A DNA stretch of 64,000 nucleotides from Patagioenas fasciata. Its lineage: Eukaryota; Chordata; Aves; Columbiformes; Columbidae. Below are positions 25,934 to 39,924 of the stretch, piece by piece. Under the pieces are notes generated by a model. It had not been told where the DNA came from. It was given only the letters and a program-made list of their open reading frames with translations, and did not search any database. The position numbers and the translations under genes are program-made. Every line of letters begins with the position of its first letter. The first letter of the stretch is position 1. Where the stretch lies: assembly GCF_037038585.1 (NCBI RefSeq), contig NC_092520.1, forward strand, positions 58,742,501 through 58,806,500. Reading direction: 5' to 3'.

Positions 25934-28900
25934 GCACGAGCAGGCTCCTGAGCTTTGCAGAGTGCTCTCTACATGCAGCACTGAGTCAGGCACTTTGGGA
26001 TTACCAAGTATTATATCAATAGAAGGGGACTGTGTGCACACAGCATGAGTCTGTTTGTCTTCCCTAAAATTTACTGGTGTGACTCATGACTGGCTTTCTC
26101 TGTGCCGTTAATGGGATAATTGAAATACTTTTCCAGTGGTCAATTTAACATGTTTTAAACCCAATCGTAAAATGACAAGAATGGCAATTATACTCCCACA
26201 CACACTTTGTAATTTTTAATCTCCAGGGACTGGGCATAATATATGCTTGTTTTCTAAAGGTATGGCTGTTTGTGGGTGTGCACCACAATGTTGCACTCTC
26301 CCCATGGCTCACACAGGATTTCAGTGGGCTGTAGGCTGTGGTTGGAATAGGATCAAGTCTGCCTGTGTGTTTCTTGAGCCAAGGTGGCAGAGAGGTTAGG
26401 AAAGGAAAGAAACAGCAGCAGAGTAAGTGACATGAAGGGATGTATGGAAAGGAGATATTATTAATGACAAGGTAAGAGAAAAATACTTAGTAAAGATAAA
26501 GTGTGGGATGATACTTGATGAACAGCTGGAAAAGAGCTGATCCTGAGCTGAGGGATAAAGGAGGAGGATGGAGAGACGAAGCAAGAGACAGTGAAGTAAA
26601 CTACTTGGAATGGTGCAGAGAACGGAAGAGGGAGTGTTGTGAAGTATGTGCTGTGTGGAAATGAGAGGCTGAAGGTGTCCTGCTGCCCCCCCTTTCATTA
26701 CATGACAGCACTTGCTGGTCGCAGAGGTACAGCATCACAGAAGATGCAAGTGATAGTCCTCGGTCCAGAGCTGGCCAGCCCTAGGCAGACCCACAGGCGT
26801 CTCACACAGCAAAACATTTCTCATTCTCTCTGTGAGAGGTCTCAGCAGCCGAATTTGTGGTGGTGACAACACGCTCGGGGGTCAGTCAGCCTTGTCACAC
26901 AGGCGATGCTTCTGATGATTGAACTGTTGCTCTTGGTCCCTGCTAAGAAAGCAAAAGTTGTAAGCTGTTGCACTGATCGTCTGAAGAGTAACTCCTTGTC
27001 ATTTAGGGAATAACCTCAGTTTCAGCAGCAGGGGCCTGTCTGTGACACCATCTAAGGCTGAAAACATTTAAAAGAAACATCTTTCAGCAGTGAATTTCCT
27101 CCCTGGGGCTGTTTAAGTTACAAATGCTAGTCTATAAAGTATTATTCTCATCATAAGCCATTGCAAGGCCCTGCAAAACAGGGGCTTGAATTGGACCTGA
27201 TTCCTCTGGGATGCTGACAGAAGAATCAGATCTGGGCTTTACTTTTTCTGCAGCTTTTCAATGTTGCCCAGTGCAATGACATACACATGCACTTGAGTCT
27301 CTTCTCAAGACTGCTATTCGGGTGCAGAAAATAGTAATTTATGCTAGTGGAGTGACGTGCCGGTATGGCCATACAGCTTTGGTTTGCATGCAAGTCCATC
27401 TAGACCCAGATCCAGACTCTGTGTAGAATAAACTTTCTTTGGCTCCCAAAATTTCCTCCCGTGTCAGCAAGATTCACATGAAGCATGGATGTAACTGGGA
27501 GCTTTATACAGGGGCTTTGCTGGGTAAAGGAATTCACCCAGTGATGTTATGGCAGCCTCCCAGTTATGTACTAAAATAAGGACACAGGACTTTTTATTTT
27601 AAAAAGTGAATATTAATAGCCTTTGAAATACCTACCTGGAAAATATTTTTTTACAGCTAGGTGGAGTGATTATAGCACTTTAAAAATCAATCACTGTTCC
27701 CCTTTTAAAAGGTTCTTTGCATTTACCAAGCTGATGAATAGCCTAATTAAATTCAAAGGAGTTAAAAAAAAACAAGTTCAGAAACTGAAGCATGCCGAAG
27801 TGCTATTTTGGGGAACACAAAATATGACTGTGTCAAAAGCCTGTTCGGTGAAGCAGCATGTGATAAAAACTGTCTTACTCAATTGACGCTGCTCTCTTTC
27901 TATCTCTCATAAAGTTTTGAATGAAGAATAGCTGTCCTGTTTTTTCAGGATTGAAGCTTCTGTTTCATCCTTACCTTTTCCACTTCCAGCAGTGATATAA
28001 AACAGGAGGAAACTATAAATACAGTAGTGTAAAATATTGCTCTTCATTTTTATTCTTTGTAGAATTGTGCATGCATGATCATTTTTATGGTTCATTTTAC
28101 TTTCTGGGAAAAGCAGAATTCTGTTGTGCAAGGCATTATGTAGAGCATAAAGAGGGCTGAGTCAGTATAAAATAGACATGAGGAAAAGAAAAAAGTCTTC
28201 TCTTGAACTGAGAGATTTAAGGGATACTAATGCATTGCCACAGCTAAAATAATTTCACTTTTTAATCTTTAATGTATGTAACTAAGTTATACCTGTTTAT
28301 TATCTATTTATACTTATTTATTCTTCAGATCAATTTATGATCTGTATTGAATTTATGTCTTTTTTCTTCCTTACACATCAGTTCAGTGAAACAACAGAAG
28401 GGTGCTAGAGACATTTACATTTGCTTATTCTAAACTTCTAACGCAGCCTTCTTTTAGTTTCTCAGGCTTGTTTAGTTTTCAAACATGACAGCAGGAGTTA
28501 ATACTTCCTTAGAGATGGTCAGTGGATCTCCTATATGAGAAGTTACCTAATCTGGCATTTGGATGCTGAAGAACCAAATTCTCTTTTCTGCAAATGGATC
28601 AGCTGTTTGCCAGCCCTCTGTGCAACAGTTGTAGGGACCAGCTACATGCAAAATTTTGAACTATTGTATCAATTTAAATTAAGGTGAAAGAAATAGAAGG
28701 GACAAAGAGTATTAGGACTATTATTTTTACTCCTAATTTGAAAAGGCTGGCTGCAAAAGAAGAGTTTTAGGTAGAAAAAGTGATAGAGAAGACAGTATGA
28801 TTGTGATTAGAGAAAACACACTATGCAGGCAGACAGAGGTAAGGTCCAGAAAGAATCTTGATGGGGAGGTGAGAGATGGAGTTGAACCAGGGCTAAGGGG

Positions 28901-29401
28901 CAAGTGAGAAGGTGAAACAGGCAGCTGAGGCAGAGACTCACAGCATTGAACACAGGGGTAGTGAAGTAAGGGAAGGAAGTCAAAGGACCGGAAAAAATGA
29001 GAGCTGTGGACAGACATAAAATGTCTTAGGAATACAGAGAAAGAAATGTTAGCAAAGAGCTTATTAGAGGAGCGCAGTGAGAGAGAAAGGGAGGAAACAG
29101 CAGGCATGGAAGATTAAAATGCATCTCTATGCTGGTCTTAAGTGTGAAGTAATGCAGTTCAAAGGAAGGGGCAGGTGTCAGCTAATGTAAGGAAAAGGAC
29201 AAAGCAATACGGAAGGACAATGAGCTACAGTAATGATCTGTGTTTTTTAAACACTGTGTGCAGTGAAATTTGGGTTACTTTTCTTCAAACTGATAGGTTC
29301 TAAGGCATGTTCAGGATTACCCTTTGCCTTGGAGGAGAGAGAATGGGAGATTACTCTGATTTTCTAGTTATAGAAAAATGCTTCAGAAAAATAAATGGAA
29401 G
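25934..29401. other. Unique DNA with purine-rich stretches
   Basis: No gene was supported. Two purine-biased stretches (about 26390-26640 and 28680-29115) produce Ser/Leu-rich open frames on the minus strand, as expected from a compositional bias. Confidence 0.45.
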
Positions 29402-29871
29402 AAGATGTGGATGAGCTGGAAGGGTCCAGAGAATGGCCACAGAGATTATCAAAGGTCTGGGAAGCTGCTATAGGAGGAAGGGCTGAGAGAACTGGGCTTG
29501 TTCAGCCTTGAGAAAAGGCGGCTTAGGAAAGACCTCGTCACCATGTTCTGTTATTTAAAGGGTGACTACAAAGAAGATGGAGACTCTCTTTGTACAAGGA
29601 GTCACATTGAAAAGACAGGGAGTAATGAGTACAAGTTACTCCTGGGGACATTCCAAGTGGACACAAGAGGGAAATTTTTCACAATGAGAACTATCAGCTG
29701 TTGGAATAATCTCCCCAGGGAAGCAGCGGATTCCCCAACATCGGACACTTTTAAGATTCAGCTGGACAGGGTGCTGGGCCATCTTGTCTAGACCACGCTT
29801 TTGCCAAGGAAGGTTGTGCCAGATGATCCTTGTGGCCTCTTCGAAGCTGGTATTCTATGATTCTATGATTC
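29402..29871 (+). mobile_element. CR1 LINE, 5'-truncated, divergent subfamily
   Basis: The order is ORF2 C-terminus, 3' UTR, then TTCTATGATTCTATGATTC at the end. The frame 29498-29791 (97 codons) preserves the ORF2 tail, including [16 protein letters not shown] and a terminal domain ending DTFKIQLDRVLGHL. Its 3' UTR, around TTGTGCCAGATGATCC, differs from the other copies in the window, so it belongs to a different CR1 lineage. Confidence 0.93.
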
Positions 29872-32800
29872 AAGTAAAAATAAAACTACCAGCAGCTCCT
29901 TTTCTTGTCTGAATTTCCTTTTGCTAGCATATACTGGGGTTCGGCATTACTTTCTCTTTGCTTCCAGCACACACTTTTTCCATGAGAATAGTGTCGCTGA
30001 CAGGTTTGGATTGACTTCTGCTACTGACTGACTTGGAAAGTGAAATCTTCTGCGAGAGATAAGCTTATAAGTAGCTCCATAAAATTTCTACTTGACTCTT
30101 TTTTTACATTGTGTGGAGGTTATCAGGCAGACAAAGTTCAGTCACTCTGAAGTGCAGTTCACAGCTTAGGAATATACAGGTGCCAGAAGAATTTATTGCA
30201 GAGTGGCACAGCCTCATTTCAGTGTAAGAATGGCCCATCCAATGAAAAATTCATATCACATAAAATTTGGAGTTTCCAAAAAACATCTCACAATGAAAAC
30301 CGAAACTTGTGATAAACTTAATAGGTGGATTTGCTGACATTTTTGCTTTGCAAAGTTCATGTGTCTGGTAAAAAAAATCAGTCTCCTGACCATCTTATTT
30401 AGACATTACCATTGTTAGTTAAACCCTCATTTTCCTTCTTGTTTCTCTTCTTTTTTTTTTTTTCTTTTTAGCTTTTGCACCTCAGTAGACAAAGATTTTG
30501 GGCTAGTACTAACAATACATCCTACTACCAGTAACTCCTGGCAAATGGCATATGCATCTCTCTTAAGTAGTGAGTACCACTGCACATTTGGTCAGCTGAA
30601 TAATGGGAATTTTTAGAATTTGTTTTTGCTCCTGTATGCTGAGCCAGGCTCGCAAAGCATTAACAAGACGATTCTCATTTCCTGATATTGCTTTGTGCTC
30701 ATCCCACAGGGTCCCTCAGCTATGTGTATGTGCAAACACAACAAACGTACTGCTTTTCCATGTTTAACATAAAAAGGTATGTGCTGGTTGGCAAAACTGC
30801 TTCTGTGTTCCTATGCTTTATTTTTCTTTTGGCTTGCTTCATTTGTAAAACCTATGCTCTGCGAGCATAAGGCATAAGTGATCTCTAGCTTTAGCTTCAG
30901 GCATATGAAGATATGGCCCAAGGTGCCCAGTTTCACCACAGCACTTTCACTACTCAGCTCCTGAGTGGAAATAGCATCATCCCTCTTCACTCTCCCCAAA
31001 CTGCACCCTGCTGGGAGAAACAGCAGACAACTACAAGACCATCCCAGCAGTGATAGGTTTCATTAGGTATTTTTCTGGATATTTGGACTTCTCTAGGTTT
31101 CTGAATGTTTATTACTACCTTCTCTTGTATTTAATGTAATTTTATTCAAAAAAAAAAAAAAAACAAGGATATGTTTAAACACTATTATGGCTGCCAACCA
31201 ACAATCTTGATGTGGGTTACGGATTTTACGTACTGACGGTATGTGCTATTATTTACACCAGAGCAGCACCTGTGCTGGGGAAGAAGCAGAGCAGGCACTT
31301 CAGGCAGGACCCTGACCCAACCCACACAGGCCCATAGCACCCAAGCATGAGGAGCAGAGCAGGTCTGGGGTTGGTCACCTGGATCAGCCAGGAGTCCAGA
31401 ATTCCAGGACAGTTCACAGCAACAAGGCAGGGCCAAGGTCAAGCTGGGAAGTCAAGTCAGCAGAGCAAGGCCAGGCTTAATACAGTACAAGACTGAGCAC
31501 CGCCTTTCCTGTTGTGTAGTTCAGGTAGAGACAGAGGGGTGAGCTTAAAGCTCAGCTTAAGCCTGGGTTTAAAAGCAGATACCAAGTTAAGGGATGGGTA
31601 GAACCACTCTCTCTGACTCAGCTCCTTCTCAGACATCTGCTCCTAGATGACAGAGCTGGACCATACCAGAGCTGGCTTGAGCATGGGCACCCAAACCCAA
31701 AAGAGGTGAGAAGAGGAGGTGGAAGAGGCTGCAGAGCGCATTCATGCATGCAAGGCCATGAAGCAGATAATGATGCAGAGAAGCTCACAGTCCTCCTCCC
31801 CAGTCACCTAAATCCAGGAAGCTACTGTGGCATCCTGAAGTTTCTGCCTTGCCTTTTCTTCCAGTGGAAACCAGCCTGTGGGCAGAGAATTATAGAAATG
31901 CAGCCACAGCTCTTATCTTAATGTGCAGTCCAGACATGGCTGGGATAGGGACCTGCCTTCAGGAGCCGGAAGACAACCTGGCCTTAATTGTTTAGGCATA
32001 GATATGAAGGAGATAAGTGGTTTAAGTGTCCACTAATTTTGGTGCTCAACTTCAGACAAACAGATTCTGGTATTTCAAAACTGTTACTGTTTTTCAGCCA
32101 GTGACACACAGGTATCAAGGATAGTCTTATAAGAGCTGATGTGAGAGGCTAGTGGAAAGAGTTTGGAGCACTAGTCAGGGAGCACTTTTCATAATAGCAT
32201 CAGTGCTTGTTTTGGGATCTCAATCCAGCATCTAACTGTTTCTGAAGAGAAGCCACCAGACTCATTTTGGGGGGGCACAGAGGACCCTGCAGTTCCGTCT
32301 AGCACAGGTAACATCTTCAGCCACCGCGAAGATCAAGCTCTATTGCCTCTACTGCCAAACTGAGCATGTTCAGTAATTGTCTAAAGCATTTAAATTTGTG
32401 CAGATCCTTACGGGAGGAAAAACATACACCCTGCCAGTAAACTTGAAGGTTCTTCTTTATAGCGTGGGAGCATTAGTGCTTTCACAATAATTCTTTTAAT
32501 AGCGGTAAGATAAAGAGCTTGTCCCCAACCTCATTTTCACCTAAAATCTTGTCAGAAACTACAAATTCCCAGCCTGGGGGAAAAAAATTAGCCCAGAACT
32601 TTGGTTAATCTTTGGCAGCATTTTAAATATGTGGAAACAGAGCCTTCTAATGGAATATGTCAGGCAAATTGAACTGTAGGAGGGACTGTCAACTGTGCCT
32701 AAGATTTCTCCTATTGGAGATATCACTATATAAAAATCTTAAAACATGACTAGCATAAGCACTGCACCCTTCCTAATAGTTTTCCTTATTTGAGTCTGAT

Positions 32801-33867
32801 AATTGTCCCTTACATCATCATTACTGCAGTTAATCATACCTACCTTTCTTCACAGGTTTGCTCTCTTTGCAGTTGAATATTACCTCAAGTAACCAGCTAT
32901 TTTTAGTGTTGCCTTAAGGTCTAGAAACATCCTAGTCCTTGTTTCTGGCCTCCTGAACTAAATCCAGGAGGAAATGCGTTATGAGACCCTTTACCACTAC
33001 TCAAGCAACCCTTCTGCACATATCCAGCTTTTAAGCAACTGAAGTTAGATGAAATTAATCCCATGCCAGTTGGAGTTATTCACTATTACCCTCCTCATTG
33101 TCTGATGAAGGACAACAAAACATGAGCAATTCCCAAAATCTTCAGCTTAATTTGCAGGTATCATCTGACATTTTAATGTCCTTCTCCAAGAGCACTGAGG
33201 ATACTATCCTGAACCCAAATTCAAAGTAGTGAAATAAACAAATAAACAGAAGGTAAATAGTTCTGCCAACTCTAAGGACTAACCAAGTCTAAAAGCTAAG
33301 TTGTCATCCAAGGTCATAACAGTCTAAATGAAGAAGAATCTGTAAGCCATCTTAACCATAACAGGGTCAAATTTTTATTTAAAATCCTCTTTAAAAATTA
33401 AGCTTATGATTTCCCTCTATTCAGTCCAAGAATTTCTCGTTCTTATCACTTTGCAGAAATCTTCCAAAACAAAATCACTGAAGGTTCTGAGGGAATATCA
33501 GGTCTCCTCAATATGTTACACTTCGATTCTAAGGAAGCTGTTGGCTTTTGTCCCTGATGGTGAAACCGTTCACTTGTATTCTTCAAGAAGAGTCTGATAA
33601 ATAAAAGTCCTTCTTTCCCATCAGCTCTTCCAACTGCTTGAAAGACAGATGGAGCATTCTCTTTCTGCTTCTCCCACCTTCGATTTTGGAAATGCTAATC
33701 TATTTATTGTTCAGCAAGAAACCACAGCTTGTCTTTCTCTTTTCATCCTATTTTGTATCTACTGCTGCTGTAAATAGTTCCAGACTGTCACTGTTATTCT
33801 TCTTCAAAGCTTCTCCAAGCTTATGGAGGATGACTCTGACCCAAGTTTTGTCAGTTGCTCCCATGTT
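29872..33867. other. Unique DNA with a G+C-richer block at 31240-31560
   Basis: No gene was recognised. At 31240-31560 the sequence is richer in G+C and carries several AAGGTCA/AGGTCA-like and CAAGTCAGCAG words. It could be an interspersed repeat I do not know. The 85-codon minus-strand frame there has no recognisable motif. T or A runs lie at 30450-30468 and 31148-31163. Confidence 0.4.
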
Positions 33868-34081
33868 TCAGGAAGAAATTTTTTACAATGAGGGTGGTGA
33901 AACACTGTTCCAGGTTGCCCAGAGAGGTGGTAGATGCCCCATCCCTGGAAACATCCAAGGCCAGGCTGGACGGGGCTCTGAGCAACCTGATCTAGTTGCA
34001 GATGTCCCTCCTCATTGCAGGGGGCTGGAGTAGATGACCTTTGAAGGTCCCTTCCAACCCAAACTATTCTATGATTCTATG
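33868..34081 (+). mobile_element. CR1 LINE, short 3' fragment
   Basis: Only the last 214 bp or so were inserted. They comprise the end of ORF2 (around TTGCCCAGAGAGGTGGTAGA), the 3' UTR and the terminal ATTCTATGATTCTATGG. It is the same subfamily as 25185. The 131-codon frame at 33638-34033 fuses unrelated upstream DNA to this piece and is not a gene. Confidence 0.96.
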
Positions 34082-36825
34082 GTCCCAGAATTACCACTGT
34101 CTACAGAAATCCCAGGGGTACCAATTAATCTAGTTCTAAAATAGACAGCTAAAACAGATAAAAGTGCCAAGGACCTCATCCAACCATAACACTTGGGAAA
34201 GTTGGAAGCAGCAGCAGAAGCACTGGCAGCTGTGTACCCGCAACCTCGAGGAAGATAGCATTTCTCTGGTCATTCCTGCCTCATGTTCAGATGGTTCTCA
34301 TCTAAATCACATAGGCTCAAGCCTGTTTATTTCCATACAGACATTTAAATAAAGCTAAAATTCTACACAATTTGATAGCACTTTTTTGGAAGAACTGAGG
34401 TTAGAGATGAGTTGTTTTGTCAAGTCTTACATATTTAGTAACTGACATCTACTGTATTTAGCTTGTGTACTGAAGAGCATATAGCTGATTATGCAACAAA
34501 TTGAACTTTTTCTGGCCTCCTTGCAATAAGCAGGGCGTTCAGCACCCCGATCACAACTGTAAACTGTTAATAATTATTGTAATAAGAGCTGTTTTTCTTA
34601 ATCTAGCATTAAACTTCTGAGATTTTCAAAGCATTTTACAAAATAACAGAGACTAGTAACACTGCTGTGAGTTAGTTAAGACCTGACATACTTTTTTTTT
34701 TTTTTTGGAACTGAGGACTAAGGGTTCAATATGGAAAAGAATGTAGATTATATTGACTCAGGTTTCAATTTTAGCATTGATAATATTGATAACATTTGAT
34801 AACATTTAATTGTTTAAGCTCATGTAACTGATGTGCTTTAATATCCTAACTCCAAAGTTCTACTATGGTACTGTTAACCAGAAGCTTCTCTTGCTATTTA
34901 TAATGAAGGCACAATTAACCCAAGTGTTACTGAATTCATAAAATTTTCCTAGTATAACATTTTTTAATTGTGTGAGGAAAAAGGAAAGCTGGAAGAAAAT
35001 TCATGCAACAGAAAGCCATTCTGTTTTTTTAATCCCCAGTTAATGGTGAAGCAACCATATAAGTATCAGACATAAGGAATTTTTTTTTAAGAATGGTATT
35101 TTTGTCAGTATTTAAGTTCATGTAGCTGGCACTTTCCAAATATTACTGAGGAAATGGATGGCATCAGGACTTAGAGATCTGAAGAAATTTCACCAAATAC
35201 CCAGGCCTTTCATCTGCCAGCACTCTCTTCTAAAAATTAAACCCTCACCCTTCAATGAGAGAACAAAACATTTCATTACTGTGCTTCCTAACCCCACCAG
35301 TAAATCAGGAAAGATGCTGCACAAGAAATAAACATCTTATACCCTTTGGTTTCTCCTGAAGTGCTAATTATCAGTGCTATGCTTAAAAAGTGTATCTGTT
35401 CCTCTTTTTGTGGTGAATCTTCTAATAATTTAATAAATTAATGTGGTAAAAGAATTACTTTGACTGGTTAACTGTGCAGTAAATTGGCTGTTATCAGCAA
35501 CATTTCTTAATACTACATTTACCTATATAGCTGTAGGTGAATTGCCAAAGTAATAAATAAATTGATCAGGAAACCTGCAGTTCTTCTTTCTAATTAAAAA
35601 AAAAAAGAAAAAAAAAAAAAGAAACCAAAACAAAACACCACATACAAAAAAACCCAACCAAAAGTATTCACATTTGAAGACGGCATAGCCATGATAAGCC
35701 TTCCAGTGTGCACCCATCTAAAAACCCAAAAAATTACTGTTGATTAAGTAATGTATATTTTATAATCCGCTGAAGTGTCAGACCTGGAGAGATTGATTGA
35801 TTTATATTCTGTATTCCCTAAGAAGTCACTTGTTACCTGTGTATTAACACACACTGGACACAACAAAGCAGATCAGTTTTATCCAAAACAAGCTGTATCT
35901 CCCAAGGCTGCAACATTTTGCGCTTGACTTTATGTATGTTTACACAAGTATTGCTACATGCAAAATTAATTGATTACTTTTAGTTTTCCTCTGATAAACA
36001 CAGTAAGTCTTTCACTTCCCTTCTCAAAATAACTGACATTTTGATGTAACTTTTAATATATGTTCCTTTCTCTTTTAGTAAACCAACTGCCATTATATTT
36101 TTACATTCTGTTTAACCATAACAATAACTTCAGATTTAGTAGAACTCTAGTTGTTTCTCCTTTAAACATCAATATTCCATGATTTTGTTTCAAGCTAGTC
36201 TTCCAAAGGAAAAATATATCAGAGCTAAAGAATGGTAAAAAGAATCACTCAATTTCCATGTGATCCCATCATTTAACTCAATCATGTAACATCACTTATC
36301 AGGCAGTAAGGAGGCAAAAGCATCGCTTGCCGAATGAATGATAAAACACTACATAACTTTTCTTTCATTCTGTAGCTGTTTCCACACTTTTGTGGGCTGA
36401 GTGGGGTTTTTTTCATAATAGCAACTCTTGGGATTTGGAGGGTGATGGAATAGTTTGCTGACTAGTTTCCTCAACCTCGATATCCATGATTTCTCTCACG
36501 AGGCAAAAGAAGGCAGCAGATACAATGTCTGAAATCCCAACCGCTTTGTGACATTAACTGGGAAGTTGACATAGACGCCAGCTCAGATCAGAAGCAAGTA
36601 TGGAAATGTTGGTCTCTGAGCTCAGACTCTCACAGCCACCACAGCTGCCTGATGACTGAGCCACGGTCACTGTTGACAAATGTGCTCCAGCTGGTGACAA
36701 ATGCGATGCAATGTGATTTAACTTAGCCCACTGTGAAGAAGGATAGCAGCAAGTTGCTTCCCATGCATTTGTCACGGTCTACGAGTGTAGGCACTGCTAG
36801 CTCTTTTTTCTCAGCAGACACACAC
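34082..36825. other. Unique A+T-rich DNA
   Basis: No gene was recognised. A-rich runs with CAAAAC words lie at about 35597-35670, and a T16 run at about 34691-34707. Confidence 0.5.
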
Positions 36826-37708
36826 TAACATTGCTGATGATACCAAACTGGGAGAAGGGCTGACACACCAGAAGGCTGTGCTGCCATTCAGTGAGACCTG
36901 GACAGGCTGGAGAACTGGGCAGAGAAGAACCTGATGAAGTTTAGCAAGGGCAAGTGAAGGGTTCTGCACCTGGGGAGGAATAACCCCAGGCACCAGTACA
37001 GGTCAGAGGTGGACCTGCTGGAAAGCAGCACTGCAGAGAAGGACTTGGGAGTTGTGGTTGAAAACAGGTTGACCATGAGTCAACAATGTGCCCTTGTGGC
37101 CAAGAAGGCCAATGGTATCCTGGGGTGCATTAAGAAGAGTGTGACCAGCAGGTGGAGGGAGGTTCTCCTGCCTCTCTATTCCGCCCTGATGAAGCCGCAT
37201 CTGGAGAACTGCATCCAGTTCTGGGCTCCCCACTTTAAGAAGGGTAAAGAATTACTGGAGAGAGTCCAGCAGCAGGCTGTGAAGATTATTAGGGGCCTAG
37301 AGCACCTTTCCTATGAAGACAGACTGAGAGAGCTGGGGCTGTTCAGTCTGGAGAAGAGAAGGCTGAAAGGGAATCTCATCAATGTTTATAAATATCTCAA
37401 GAGTGGTTGTCAAGAGGATGGGACCAGACTCCTTTCAGTGGTACCCAGTGACAGGATGAGGGGCAACAGACACAGGCTGAAGCACAGGAGGTTCCACCTG
37501 AATATGAGGAGAAACTACTCTGAGGGTGTCAGAGCACTGGAACAGGCTGCCCAGAGAGGTTGTAGAGTCTCCTTCTCTGGAGACATTCAAAACCCACCTG
37601 GACACATTCCTGTGTGATCTGCTCTGGGTCAACCTGCTTTAGCAGGTGGGTTGAACTAGATGACCTCCAGAGGTCCCTTCAAACCTAACCATTATGTGAT
37701 TCTGTGAT
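36826..37708 (+). mobile_element. CR1 LINE, 5'-truncated, longest copy in the window
   Basis: This plus-strand copy begins at the reverse transcriptase catalytic motif and runs to the 3' end, ATTATGTGATTCTGTGAT. The first recognisable codons (36827-36850) read NIADDTKL, in which the family's Phe before Ala-Asp-Asp has become Ile. A frameshift lies between that motif and 36925. It belongs to the same group as the copies at 7828 and 62584. Confidence 0.97.
36925..37617 (+). pseudogene. CR1 ORF2 C-terminal remnant
   Basis: This frame encodes the region after the reverse transcriptase core. KNLMKFSKGK is followed by an in-frame TGA at 36955, then [20 protein letters not shown] (36961-37020). After that the frame is open to 37617 with conserved blocks [10 protein letters not shown] and [16 protein letters not shown]. 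In the living family this is the C-terminal part of the endonuclease/reverse transcriptase that copies CR1 RNA into the genome. The missing endonuclease and most of the polymerase, the stop and the upstream frameshift show that it is dead. Confidence 0.9.
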
Positions 37709-39924
37709 TTTAGCTCACGGCAATCTGGTCACGTACCTGAACCTCGTGAACAACGCTGTGAAAAAAGTGCTAACATAAAAAAGTCCAGCTAGGGGGAGCT
37801 GGGAAGGGAAGAGAGAATATTTTGTCATAGTCACAATGTTTTTCGAGTATTGTTGGAGGCACTTGGCATACCATACTTGGCTTCTGATGCACATCTTTCC
37901 CAATGTGTTCAAAGGCTTAAAAGTTTTAATTAAAGCCCTTTAATGAAGTTACTGAGTACCAAGACTGTTAAGAATTTTCTGAGTGATGACTGTATTGCTC
38001 ATGGTGGCCTGCTCAGTAACCAGTTAGTGATAACATTAAATTTATATAATGCCAATATACAAGCTAGCTAGAAAACCATAGAATATCATATGAATCCACT
38101 TGGGAAGTCACTATCTTAGAAGCTTTCTGAAATTAAAACTCAGCTTTGCATAGTGATCTGATGTCTAAACAGCAACAGATCCCAAAACTTTACTTGTTAT
38201 TAGTCAGTTCTTAGTCTCTTAGGAGTATTTCTAGACACATGTTAATCAACACAGATTACCATAGATCAGTATCTTCTCACTCGTCTTTCCATTTTTCAGC
38301 CAGTAGTTCTGTTATGAAAAGCACTATATTACTTTTAATCTTTTGTTTTATTTTAACCGAGTACAACCCACTGCCTTTTGTTCACATATGTGGGAGAATG
38401 TCACTATGGTAATAACTGTACTATTTTTTTCAGTTGCTTTAATGCTATGCTAACATTTGTTGGAAGCTAGAGATTCTGCTGGAATACTATTTCTCACATC
38501 TGGAGCACATTGCCCACTGAGGTTTGTATTGTTGATTCAATTTCTGATTATAAATCCAGACCTAAATTTTATTTACTCTCCTTGGCTTTCACTGAATGAA
38601 CTAAATTTATGGTTTTGTATTCTTTATGTGTAATTTTCCTTAAGACACTCTGTGAAAATCACTATGTAAGCACAATTCATGCTGCATGGTGTTATTAAGT
38701 ATTCTCTTTTAAGTTGTACAGTGAAAGAACTGTATAATTCATTTTGTTGTAGCTTCCCAAACAAATACATTTTGCTAAAATATTTTTGATTAAAAATTTA
38801 TGTGTCATGTAGCTACTTCCCACTGATTTTAAAGTGAACATAAATAGGATAGGCTGGAGGATTTTCCGAAGACATGTTCTTGTCATGTATTTTTTTGGGT
38901 TTTAATCTAAAAAAGCTTCCACTGGTAAAACACTGTTTCAAAGCTACCACATATAATCTCCTATGCCTGTATTCACATGGAGGTCAAGATTCTAAAGTCA
39001 GATGATGAATAACAAAATGTATACTTCATAGCTGAGTTACGTGAATCAACCTCCTTTCTTTCACATTGAATTTAATACAATATAGATCACAGTATGGAGA
39101 ACCATGGTATGCAGCACTGCCTGAAATATTCTGCTGGTGAGAAGGCAATGTGAGAACTGCTATTTAAAATAAAAATCCCATTTTTACGTCAGACCAGGTG
39201 GTGATTATGCACTGCTACTTCGCAGTTCACCAGAACAGCAGTGAATAGTGAATGACTGCCTCGAAAACATGGGTGGCTGAGTTTCTAAACAGATTTTAAC
39301 CAAGCTGCACTTCCACAGTAATCACCTCTCGTGCATTATACCTCTAACAGGTTTTTTTTTGTTGTACCAGTATATTTTATGTTGTAAAAATTTTGGTTTG
39401 TTTGGCCAACAGTTTTTACAGAATTTGCCTTTAATCCTTTGCAGAGGGATAGCTTTGTCTATGGAGCTGCAGCCAAATTTTACCCTCAGATCTTCATGAT
39501 CACCTTTCATTTATCTTCATAGTATTGACAAATATATATACAATCTGATCTAATTTCACTATGCCATAGCTTAAATCGGCAAAAAAAGTTCCAATTCAAA
39601 TAAATCTTATTAATTGCCTCTTCAATAAGCATTAAATTTGAATCCAAACACCACTGAAGCTTAGTTATATCTCAAGTTTTCAATATGCACCTGAGTTCCA
39701 TTGAAAGTAATAAAGGTACTGAATCAAATCCACCCCTTCGAAGATGGCAAATGCAATTTAGAACCAGATCTGAGTTTACATGGCTCAAACCTGTCTTTAA
39801 CAGTTGAATTACCAAGTTACCACTGTTTCTTGATTTATTGACATATACAGGGCATGGCAAAGCTCAACATCCTCTGCTGAGCTTTACTGTAGTCTAATTT
39901 TGTAGTAATAATTAATTCGATGAA
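37709..39924. other. Unique A+T-rich DNA
   Basis: Nothing was recognised. Confidence 0.5.

Noticed and set aside
33638..34033. 131-codon plus-strand frame
   Set aside because: It runs from unique DNA into a short CR1 fragment, so its C-terminal half is CR1 read out of its own frame.
37009..37617. 202-codon frame as a host gene
   Set aside because: It is the CR1 ORF2 C-terminus within a 5'-truncated copy, with a stop just upstream and the CR1 3' end just downstream.
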